From: Antedon bifida
Lineage: Eukaryota > Echinodermata > Crinoidea > Comatulida > Antedonidae
Direction: 5' to 3'
Length of the DNA stretch: 64,000 nucleotides
Assembly: GCA_963402885.1 (NCBI GenBank)
Contig: OY727101.1
Span: 14,856,417-14,920,416 of the forward strand
The notes under the pieces are model-generated. The model was not told the DNA's origin. It worked only from the letters and a program-made list of their open reading frames with translations, and made no database searches. This document shows positions 35,301-55,827 of the stretch, in pieces (position 1 is the first letter of the stretch; every line of letters starts with the position of its first letter). The position numbers and the translations under genes are program-made.

Positions 35301-35312
35301 AACAAAGTTTAA
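26383..35312 (+). CDS. LGMN: Legumain (asparaginyl endopeptidase, peptidase family C13), tandem copy 2
   Basis: Second intact copy with the same twelve-exon structure and exon lengths as copy 1: 26383-26523, 28435-28532, 28663-28744, 30065-30150, 31213-31288, 31857-31919, 32146-32331, 32802-32966, 33413-33529, 34066-34233, 34689-34756, 35261-35312. This gives 433 residues. Signal peptide [16 protein letters not shown]. Catalytic motifs are [18 protein letters not shown] and EACESGS; the S1-pocket motif ESSYACYFD and the GEDVTP junction match the family norm, so this copy looks the more conventional of the two. The prodomain has the same Asn-to-Ser change at the expected auto-activation site (EKASSVEE). 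Introns are longer than in copy 1 because of transposon insertions and a tandem duplication in intron 4. AATAAA lies at 35851-35856. Intron 1 and the 3' flank remain alignable with copy 1, indicating segmental duplication rather than retroposition. Confidence 0.96.
27250..27517. mobile_element. Palindromic MITE family 1 with an internal insertion
   Basis: TAAGCTCTGTCTACACTATC to ATAGTATAGATAGAGCCTAA, split by about 110 bp at 27355-27465 that ends TGGAACAATAAAATGAATGAA. The segment GTGTACCCAAATATGGTAGTG is tandemly doubled. In legumain copy 2 intron 1; absent from copy 1 intron 1. Confidence 0.8.
28772..28874. mobile_element. Half of a MITE family 1 copy next to an ACCGTATATCCTCTGG hairpin
   Basis: TTAAGCTCTGTCTACACTACC at 28772-28792 lacks its partner end. 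Immediately after it, 28818-28874 is a near-perfect inverted repeat: ACCGTATATCCTCTGGTATA and TATACCAGAGGATATACGGT around an 11-16 bp loop. The same terminus recurs at 46718. In legumain copy 2 intron 3. Confidence 0.75.
30260..30390. mobile_element. MITE family 1, right end missing
   Basis: TTAATCTCTGTCTGCACTATC at the left, CCATATATGG inside, then GGGCACATCACATG without the right terminus. In legumain copy 2 intron 4. Confidence 0.75.
30750..31095. repeat. Tandem duplication inside legumain copy 2 intron 4
   Basis: AAATTAACATTTTGGTCTAT occurs near 30793 and 30998, AGTGCATTTTCTTTTTGT near 30880 and 31028, and CTTCAGTTTATGCGAAAAAC near 30929 and 31079. This gives a repeated unit of roughly 150-205 bp with small indels. 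No counterpart is evident in copy 1. Confidence 0.75.
31388..31554. mobile_element. GGGGACACTTTCCT-family repeat, full-length
   Basis: AGTAGAACCCCTTCTTTGTTG at the left and CTTAATAGGGGTTCATAC at the right. The interior GGGGCACTTTCCTGAATGAA matches the other copies. In legumain copy 2 intron 5. Confidence 0.7.
31649..31795. mobile_element. Palindromic MITE family 1
   Basis: TTAAGCTTTGTCCACACTATC to GATAGTGTAGACAAGGCTTTA, with CCAAATATGG at 31687-31696 and CCATATATGG at 31734-31743. It lies about 60 bp before legumain copy 2 exon 6. Confidence 0.85.
33781..33977. mobile_element. MITE with AAAGGGTCTTTCACACCTGTT terminal inverted repeats
   Basis: Left end AAAGGGTCTTTCACACCTGT, right end ACAGGTGTGAAAGACCCTTT, an exact inverse. 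The interior is GC-richer than its surroundings (GGCACGGTTCCGGTCC; CCGCCGCACCAGAACC). A single copy in the window, in legumain copy 2 intron 9. Non-coding. Confidence 0.85.
34836..35084. mobile_element. Palindromic MITE family with ATTATATAACATCTA ends, second copy
   Basis: Contains an inner hairpin (ATTCCTGTCATTTGA and TCAAATGACAGGAAT) followed by GGTACAAATAATGGCA and TGCCATTATTTGCACC arms. Related to 10433-10672. In legumain copy 2 intron 11. Ends are approximate. Confidence 0.65.
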
Positions 35313-36520
35313 ACTGGACATTCAATGTTTTCTGGACAAGAAATTACGATGACTATTATAAACATAGCATTTTATATTGAAGGTTTTAAAGATATTTATA
35401 CACAGACATTCATTTTAAAACTTTATTTTAATGAAATAATTCAACAGTACTTTTTTTGGTTTTGTTACTGAAAAAATTTTCATAAAACATTTTTTAATTA
35501 TCAAAAACATACACTGGGGCAATTAGTACCTTAAATCAGCCAAATATTTGTAATTAAAACATATTTTAATGAAATTTAATACTTGCTGTATTATTAATTG
35601 TTTATAGAATTTTTATAAGTTTTTTGTTATGCCAAAATATGTGCTTCTAAAAATGGAAAGTAGTGATTTTTAATTATCAATCATTTTGAAAAAATAATTC
35701 AGTTTTTTCCAGACAAATAACCTGCAATCACAGTGTTAATAAGCATAAAATTAGTATATAATTATAATATTATAGCATCATTATTAAATTATTTTAATAT
35801 ATGTAAATGCGATAATGTAAATTTTACTCAGTGTTTATAAATTTTATAGCAATAAAATAATGTCATCTATTAAATTGCCTGTTTTTATGTTAAGTACTGT
35901 TTTCGTATATTATTAAATATTTAATATTCCAATAGCAATAGGTTGTAGAATATTATATATTATTTTCATATTGTGTTTGGTAATGATAAAAATGAGTCGC
36001 AACCTTCGTCCACAAGATCTACGTTCACTAACCCTGTGTAGTATGCTAATTAATTGTCCTTATTGGACACATTGGCCGAAATAGCTGGCTACGTATTCAC
36101 AAATTAGGTCACAGTTGCTGGTCACATGAGTTTTTCAATCAGTTTATTAGAATCTGAAGTGAAGTGGAGTTGTGGCTTGGTGGTTATGGGGAATAATCTG
36201 TATTTCACTCATACACTAGTGTTAACAGCTTACTTGGCTTGGCAAAGAGATGGATTACCTAAATACAGTTTTCAGGGGCGCAATGAACGGCCAAATCGCA
36301 ATTTTATCAACTTAGAAATTTAAACCAACAACGTCTCGACGCAAAGTGTTGTATTGCGTGATCACAAGTGGAAAGCGACGACGCAACAGTGCTGCAAACT
36401 TTGTTACACGGGCAGTTTGATTTCATGCAACAATGCAAAGCAAGAATCTACGGCAACTAACATTGACGAGCAAACCAGGCAGGTTTGATTTCACATACGC
36501 AGAGGCGAGGACAAACACAA

Positions 36521-36681
36521 TTAACTTGGTTCCCACAAGAGAAGCAACGCAAAGATGTAGACGCAACGCAAGCAAGTTGACCAATGACAAGCGACAGTTC
36601 AAATAATTGCTTGTGAATCAAATTGCTTACGTTGCGCCCTTGTGCTGCATTTATGTTGCATCAGTGAGAACCATGCTTACT
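36521..36681. mobile_element. Palindromic MITE, AAGCTTGGTTCCCACTA family
   Basis: Starts TTAACTTGGTTCCCACAAGAG and ends CAGTGAGAACCATGCTTA. The interior carries the family motif GTTGACCAATGACAAGCGACAG and its inverted partner. No coding capacity. Confidence 0.75.
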
Positions 36682-37018
36682 ATATACAGCGGGAAACCAA
36701 ATCTGTTTGTAGCATAGTACATGTAACGATACACCACTACAACGTTTATATTTTTGTAATTATTAATTAATACAAACGTTGAGAAGCAACTGTTAGTAAT
36801 AAAGTTTATTTGTATATTGTGCGTTTATACAGTATATCTAACAGTAGGGCTTACTCAAACCGTGCATTTTTATCCTAATTTACCATAAGACAAGGAATGA
36901 CTTGGTTTAATGTTTTTAAAGTAATATATGCATTATTTTTACAAAACGTCAAAAATTGTATTTCTAGCCTAGTGTCTTTAAAGAAAGAAATGGTACTTTT
37001 TAACAAATTTAATTATTA

Positions 37019-37396
37019 GGCCAACATCTGCCATGCCTACCAGATACTACATCGTAATGGGATCCCGATGAACAGATTGTTGTGATGATGTATGATAATA
37101 GCAAATCATGAAAAGTAAGTTTACAGTCTTTGTTCCTCACTTCATCACAAAATGCCTAGCACTGTAATTTTTAATTAATTATATAAAAAATAATATAATA
37201 TAAATAATAGTAATACTAATAATACTTGGTATTTTTTATATTTATAACTTTTTGAATGATATTAATTAGTAAAATAAATAGTTATAGATTTCAATATCAT
37301 GTTATTATTAGTTTATTTTAATTAGATACAAATTTAAAAACGAACTTGGTTAGTCTGTACGGCGTCAGTTAGATGAAAAACTCTGCTAAGGTTAGT
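37019..37396 (+). pseudogene. Relic of a third legumain copy (exon 2 and the end of exon 7)
   Basis: 37021-37113 matches legumain exon 2 (GCCATGCCTACCAGATACTA and following) with single-base deletions: GGGATCCCGATGAACAG lacks a base and ATGATAATAGC is shortened. The donor GTAAG and the first intron bases TTTACAGTCTTTG follow, close to copy 2. About 37346-37396 matches the end of exon 7 plus its donor (CTGTACGGCGTCAGTTAGATG...GCTAAGGTTAG), here with an in-frame stop. The other exons are absent and the two fragments are only about 230 bp apart, so most of the gene has been deleted. Introns are retained, so it is a duplicated rather than a processed pseudogene. Confidence 0.85.
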
Positions 37397-38602
37397 GATA
37401 AATACATCAATTAATCAAAATAACATTTATTTCCAAAAATGGTGGCGTCACCAAGAAAGCAAATGCTTGTGTCAGGGACAAAAACAAAACTAAACTAAAG
37501 ACGTAAAGCGGTACATTTCAGTTGCAGTATAAATCATATTAATACATTTTCAATTGGTAGAGGTAAATATGGCCACTAAAGTATCGTTTGAACAACATCT
37601 GCTAAACTGTTGTAGAATACCTATCGCGGTACACACAGAGAAGCTTGGGTGAGTAACCAACAGAGTTGGTGACAAGCGTTTACATTGTGTCTACCTATTC
37701 CAGAAATAAGCACAATTTATACATACAAGAAAAAAAACAGAGGCTAAGGGAAGGGAAGCTAACATCAACAGGTGAATAAACACTTCTAACTAGCTCAGTT
37801 GATCATCATCAGTACAACTGTTTTTATTTCCAAGCAAATGTTGTAAAATAGTAGGCCTACTATAGAAATATTTTAAACTGCGTTCATAAATAAAATAAAA
37901 ATGTAACTGTAATAACAATTCAATTGCAAATTTATAATTTTATTAACCAACCACAATGTTTGAAATGTTTTACATAGAGAACTTTAATAAATATAACTTT
38001 TTTTTTGTTTTTAGCAATAATTTCTTTTCCAAACTTCTATAAATATATACTTCATATTGACAATAAATATCTAACATCAACTTACTTTAAATACTAAACT
38101 TGGAAACAACATTATTTTCAGTACAGTGAGTTGGGTTTGAAAAATGGACATGTGCCTTTTGCAACAAATATGAAATTCCACCAATCCCAAAAATGTTATT
38201 CCATTGTATACATAGCACCAAGACAACGGAAGGAATAGGTTCACGATAGACTTTAAATGCTCACAAACTTGTCTAAATTGCGATAGCTTTAAGAGTTATT
38301 GAAATCAAAATGTCCAAATTTGTGTGTATAGGCAAAGTTTTGCTTTTTGGTGCAGCAAAGTAACCACCAACATACATCATTTATTCAGGGAGATCTCCTT
38401 GATACCGATTATTTAATTTATATCCTTTTATATTTAATTTTTAACAGTTTTCACAAATGCTGTATGTAAATCTTAGACCTGAAAGAATTGTTATAGTATT
38501 AATAATACATATTTAGCACAAATATTTCAAAACAATTGCACTGCAGGTACAAAATACTTTTAATTTCATTATATTATCACAGTGTGACAATTATTGCATA
38601 GT

Positions 38603-39199
38603 TCACTCTTCGCTTTGATACCAGTTTGGCACTAACTGTTCCTCCTCCTCTCTTGCTGTACATCTACGACGTTCAACCTCCATTCCAGGGACTTCCCTTT
38701 CATCATCACTAACATTGACAGCTGCAAAATTTCCTCTAAGATTATCCAATAAAAGAGCATTTGAACTTGTGGCATAGTTTGTTCTAAAAAATGAATGTTC
38801 ACTGGTGGGGTCATCCAAATCCTTATAACAACCAGATTGGTGGTTTGTGTGAATGGTTGTTGTTGCAGCATTAAGTTGATGTCGTAGCTGTGGGCTTCGT
38901 GGTGGGGATTTCACTACCATACTAGATGATTTATTGCATTTCTGAAGCGTCTCCAACTCTTCCTCACTTTCATCGTTAAACAGATCTTGTAACGAACCAT
39001 CATAGATAGAAGTGACCACCGGTATGGATTCATGGGTTACTTGCAGATTTGGAACCAAACAATCATCATTTATGTATTCCTCAACATAGTATCTTCCTGT
39101 CTTTTGGTTGGCAATTCTTTCATCATCATCATCTGGTAGTAAAGACTCAAAGCAGGTGAGGTCAACAGATTGAGATACTGCTGGTACAAAAGCAAACAT
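38603..39199 (-). CDS. Unrecognised acidic protein, 198 residues, single coding exon
   Basis: A continuous 198-codon frame starting MFAFVPAVSQ and ending VPNWYQSEE. An in-frame TGA just upstream fixes the start. A plausible acceptor (TTTTTTATAG) lies about 26-35 bp upstream, and a donor GGATGTAAGTT near 39844 could join a 5' non-coding exon in the GC-rich block at 39.7-40.0 kb. The protein is rich in Asp/Glu (PDDDDER, DESEEELETL, REEEEQL), has an SPPRSPQ segment, and shows no signal peptide, membrane span or zinc ligands. Length and absence of stops in this AT-rich DNA, together with protein-like composition, support a real gene. I do not recognise the family; an intrinsically disordered nuclear or adaptor protein is only a guess. 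Confidence 0.6.
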   Translation of the reverse strand: MFAFVPAVSQSVDLTCFESLLPDDDDERIANQKTGRYYVEEYINDDCLVPNLQVTHESIPVVTSIYDGSLQDLFNDESEEELETLQKCNKSSSMVVKSPPRSPQLRHQLNAATTTIHTNHQSGCYKDLDDPTSEHSFFRTNYATSSNALLLDNLRGNFAAVNVSDDEREVPGMEVERRRCTAREEEEQLVPNWYQSEE

Positions 39200-39699
39200 A
39201 CTTGATCTGCCTCACAAATGCCCAGAAAAAACTATAAAAAAAACCATGACTTTTGGCAAAACGGGAAGTGAACTACTTATTGAATGAACAAAAATGTGTT
39301 ACAAAGTATCGAGTGTTGTCATCAAATGAATGCAGCCAGGTACACTACGTTACAATGCTTTGAATAAAGGGTGGGTATACCTAGGCCTAGGATTATTATA
39401 ATCTAGGCCTTAGTAGGTGGTAGTAGTAGTACAGTAGGTAGGTCATTTTTTAAAGTGTGTAGGCGACAACTCGAAGTGTGTTGCATGCCGATGCGAAAGT
39501 ATTAATAATATTAATAATAATAATAATAAAAAGTAGAAAAACGTAAACCATCCCATGCAAAATTTAAATTAGTGTCGATCTTTCTTTCAAGTAATGAGAG
39601 GCCTAGCCTGTTTATTGGACTAGGCCTACCTCCAGAGGCTGTAGACTTTGGCCTAGAGGGGGCCTAGGCCTAGTATGATGAACAGGCATTTGCACTTTG

Positions 39700-40000
39700 G
39701 AAAAAAACGCCGTCCGTGATCGGCGGCCGCGCCAACGTCGACACCAAGTCAGTTTAGTATTTACATATTGTTTTATAGCCTAGTATATGACAATATAAAA
39801 CCAAGAGAACACTTAAATTATGTATTATAAGGTGATAAACTTACATCCAAATTAACTGTCCGATGCCTCAACCTCGAAGAAAACACAGTACACAATGTAA
39901 AGTATGTTGAAAGGCCTAGGTTTTGCCTCGTCTCGTCGTCGTCTTTCTGAATCTGCCGCGCCTTATTTACATAATATGCAAATTTGTGAAGTCATCCGCC
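39700..40000 (-). promoter_or_regulatory. GC-rich putative promoter / 5' exon of the 38,603-39,199 gene
   Basis: Contrasts with the AT-rich surroundings: it holds CGCCGTCC, GATCGGCGGCCGCGCC (39718-39733) and CCGCCGCGCGTGG (about 39998-40010). An octamer-like ATGCAAAT lies near 39977. A consensus donor GTAAGT on the minus strand near 39844 would splice a 5' UTR exon to the coding exon. Assignment is by composition and position only. Confidence 0.4.
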
Positions 40001-40612
40001 GCGCGTGGAGCAAGATATTTATACTTTTAACCAATCAAATTGTTGATAATTCTTCATATACTGATAATAAGCAGCTGACTGCACCGCACAATACAATACT
40101 TTGTTTCGCACTATTTTTCTATCCAATATCTTTATCTTGTTGCATAGGAATGAAAAGACTATGATAAACACCAAAAGTATTGATGAACAAAAGTATCTGA
40201 TTTTTAAACATGTAATCAAATTGTTTGAAGTTATTTTTTGTGTATTGTCATTGATTATGATATCACTATTATCATCATCATCTTTGATGCACTCATCATA
40301 ATTTATATAACTTATCATAATAATATAATCATATCCTTTATCATCATCCATTATTTTTTTAGATAAAAACATTAAGATAAACTTATTAAAAAGAAAAATG
40401 AAATTAAACTTTGAATAGGCCATTTTGTTACTCAATTCCACAGGAAAAAAAACACGAAATAAAAACCATTGACTTTTTCTCTTTTATGGTTTTTAGGTAA
40501 ATAATTATTAATACTATATTTAGTATATTTTTTAATTTTTATCAAAATGAATAATGTGATCAAATGTGATTAAAATGGCATATTCAAACACCTACAAATA
40601 TTTTTTTCAGGT

Positions 40613-40630
40613 GGGGGGGGGGGGGGGGCA
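40613..40630 (+). repeat. Poly(G) homopolymer
   Basis: About 18 consecutive G in an AT-rich intergenic region. Exact length is uncertain and prone to sequencing error. Confidence 0.8.
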
Positions 40631-41935
40631 ACATATCTTTAAAGCAATTTATAAAACAATGAGGACACAAGACAATACAATTATAATGCAATAACCTTTA
40701 TTTCTTTAGTATGCAAACAAAATGATCTACAAGGTACAAGTTGTTTTAAAGCCAATCTACACTACTAAAAACAATTATCTACAACATACAGTTTAAACAT
40801 TTAGGCAACATAACAAAACACCATTGTTTTTTAATTTTAGGAATATGAAATTATCTGTAGGATGGAAAAAAATAAAACGATTTTAGTGTCTATTTTAATT
40901 AATTAATCTTTCCTTGGCAAAGCTGAAGGTGGGTTATTTGTAGAAAAGATTGAAGAATAAATAATGTAACTGTAGGCTATATCACGGAAGAAAACTCATC
41001 TGTATTATTATTTATTTCCTATATATATAATTATATAAACATTTATTTCCATATACCCCAAAAGTATCACCAACCAATCCATTGTACAATTTATTAATAA
41101 GATACAAATAAATGTATGAAACAAAATAAATAGTTTACGATTAAGCCACCAGGATCAATGTTCTATGTAAAACATTAAGTTAAAAATGATGAGTCTTTAG
41201 CCGTTCACACATGGTCATGATCAACTTACTCATGATGTAGCATCATGCCGGACAGGTGTAGAATTATATTGAGTAGGTAACATTTGAATAACGCAATTAC
41301 AATTTTTAAAAGATTAACAACAAAAATGATTAAATATGTAAAAATTGCCTTTACTTAATGTTTAAATCTATAAATTTCTAAAATTCTATCTTTAATATTT
41401 GTACTATTTTTTATACTAAACCTAAAAGATGACAACTTTTTGTATGGTTACACAGTTTTATTTTACCTTTGATGCAAATTGAACCTGTCCTGAAAATTGT
41501 AAACATTTTTTATTTTACATTTTTCCTTCATTATTCTACAAGCTTGCTCCTCTACAATTTCCTTCTTCAAGTGTCATGTTAAATGTTTTCTATTCATTTT
41601 CAGAATGTTTGAATATTATGACTCATTTGACAACATAAAGTCAAAAACCAAAACTATTTCAGTTATCTTTATTAACAAATTCTGTGCTAATCAAATATAG
41701 TACACATGTCATACTTCCTTTTATCAGAGTTACAAAGCAAAATTATTTTTTTTTTATAAATCATTTTTTTAAAAATGAGTTTTACAATAATGTATACAAA
41801 GATCTTAATGAAAAATATTTTTTTTTATAATTGTTAAATCTTGTAACTAGTTGCAATGGCGTAACATTTGGGTGAATTGAGGTTAAAGGTGAAGACCCTA
41901 AAATTGGATCGCAGTGAAACTGACGACTTTCCTTT

Positions 41936-42093
41936 AAGCTTGCTCTTGGATGCTATACAACAACTTGGCACAACGCAAATGAGTTGACCAATCACAAGCG
42001 ACAATTTGGATGATCCAATGCGTCGTGATTGGTCAAATTACTTGCAGTGCGTTTACGCGATTGCGTTGCATCCTAGTGGAAACCAAGCTGTAT
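41936..42093. mobile_element. AAGCTTGGTTCCCACTA-family MITE, diverged
   Basis: TAAGCTTGCTCTTGGATGC at the left and CATCCTAGTGGAAACCAAGC at the right; interior GTTGACCAATCACAAGCGAC pairs with GTCGTGATTGGTCAAATTAC. Confidence 0.75.
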
Positions 42094-42124
42094 ACAAGAC
42101 AAATAGCTGACTTTTAAACAGGCC

Positions 42125-42300
42125 AGTCGACTCTCCCAATACTGGTCTCTCTGAAAACCAGAAACCCAATACCTGACTTTTCTCAAGGTTCAAAAGGTCC
42201 CAAATTCATTTTTACCATTAAAAACACATTCTGAATACCAGACTTTCCGAAAAAAAAAACATATTTGGTCAGCCCAGAGGTATTGGGAGAGTTGACTGTA
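42125..42300. mobile_element. MITE with inverted repeats GTCGACTCTCCCAATACTGG / GGTATTGGGAGAGTTGACTG
   Basis: Terminal inverted repeats of about 20 bp around an AT-rich centre containing direct ACCAGAAACCCAATACCTG-like segments. Single copy in the window, in the region 3' of the polymerase. Confidence 0.7.
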
Positions 42301-43290
42301 TAATTAAATATCCTACAAGAGGGTTTATATATGCGCATACCTGTTTATTACAAATATTATGTATAATTTATTAATTTCATATAGACACATGCCCATATGT
42401 TTTCTAATTTCTTTCATGAAGCTCACTCATACTGATTTTGGTATGTCAGTATGCAGCCAACTGTAAATTAAATCGCCATGCTATGCTTTCTGATTAGGGA
42501 GTTTTATTTTTTCGATTTACAACAACCGACAACCAAAGTCATGTCATGTCAATTCATTGTAGGCATGCAGAGATATTAGGACATGTATCCTCAATCTCCA
42601 CTTGGACACAGTTTGACGATTTCTATGTCCGAATGACTGACAAATACTGACCTGACCTAGGTACTAGGTTGTTGTTGGTCGTCACAAATCGTAAGATCCC
42701 TATTTTACGAAATAGGCAGTGTTTTCAACCCATGACCTTGGAAATAAACCACCAAACTACAGGTGCCACTTCACTTATAGGCAAACAAGACAAAGTTATT
42801 GCTTTTAATTACCTTATATCCAATCCACAAAATCGTGTTGCATACATTTTAATTTACTTTTACAGATAGGAGTACACCTAGGCTTAGAAAATAAAATTGT
42901 AATATGCATATTTATATTTCAGTGGTATGAAATTTACTGTAACATTATGGATGACATAAAACCATTTTTATTCCCCCACCCCACTTTCCAAAACTCTTCC
43001 ATGCTTTATAAAGCCGAACAACTAAGTAATCTGCTTGTTACGCCACTGACTAGTCCATTTACTGTAGTTTAACTAACAGTAACTGTTTAAAAATACATTT
43101 ATTTGATAGATTACTGTTGCAATAACACTACTAAAAAAACAAAGTTTATTGTTTTTAAATTCCCCTCTCATCCTCCTTAAAAAAACACACTACATAAATA
43201 TCCCTAATATATCTATCCCTCTGTCGAACTCTTCCATGAAAAATTTTTCTACTTACAAAGATGTACAATTTTTGAATTGGTTATTTGCCC

Positions 43291-55316
<12,026 letters not shown>

Positions 55317-55827
55317 GTTTATGCTTCTTTTTCTAGGCAAAAACAATCTAAATCTCTACATTTTTCTAAAGAAAAGCTTTGTAAAATGTGCATATATGAG
55401 GATCTTATCCTCGTAACATAAAATCAAAACGAAAATTCATGTCTTTCGGATCCAAATCCTTTGTCCAATTTTTGGTTCACAGGTTGTGTGGTCCGCGAGC
55501 GAGAATTTTAGATGGTTAAAAACGGACAATTGAGGGCGACATTAGTCTAAATATTATAAGCTTTTATAGTATTGGAAAATTAAACCACACTTGTTTCTAC
55601 AGATCAAACAATTCAAATTACATAAAAGCTATCATAAGCATTGAACTTTGACCCAATCTCCAAACCTCCTGGTTTGTTTTTTTATCACACAGTTTCGACC
55701 CGTGGTGTATTGCAGAAAAGTTGTCTCTGATTTTGGACTAGCCTAACTAACTTTCATGTTCTACAACAAAATCAGCAATTCTACACGTTTCTGTCGTTTT
55801 GTATAGTTATTAAACGAGATAAGAAAC
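55317..55827. promoter_or_regulatory. Head-to-head intergenic region, poly(A) polymerase / seipin
   Basis: 511 bp separate the divergent start codons, so both promoters and 5' UTRs must overlap or abut here. The sequence is moderately AT-rich, with no obvious TATA box at a convincing distance and no repeats. Bidirectional promoter status is inferred from arrangement only. Confidence 0.5.

Larger units (their letters stand above)
35313..38602. other. Intergenic region between legumain copy 2 and an unknown minus-strand gene
   Basis: Contains the legumain 3' UTR (poly(A) signal 35851-35856), one AAGCTTGGTTCCCACTA-family transposon (36521-36681) and the legumain relic at 37019-37396. From about 37.4 to 38.6 kb it is AT-rich and featureless by eye; part may be 3' UTR of the gene at 38603-39199. 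Short ORFs here, such as 36126-36323, show no protein-like features. Confidence 0.6.
39200..43290. other. Intergenic region: GC-rich promoter block, transposon remnants, polymerase 3' UTR
   Basis: 39,200-39,700 is likely 5' intron of the unknown minus-strand gene, with a TAATAATAA microsatellite near 39,500. The block 39,700-40,000 is locally GC/CpG-rich. 40,019-40,560 is AT-rich and low complexity. A G(18) homopolymer lies near 40,613-40,630. TTTATT motifs (AATAAA on minus) at 43145-43150 and 40697-40702 are candidate poly(A) signals for the polymerase. Transposon remnants lie at 41936-42093 and 42125-42300. No other gene was seen. Confidence 0.55.

Noticed and set aside
40019-40441. 140-residue minus-strand ORF rich in Ile, Asn and Asp
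   Set aside because: Low-complexity AT-rich DNA, no family resemblance, no splice or promoter context.
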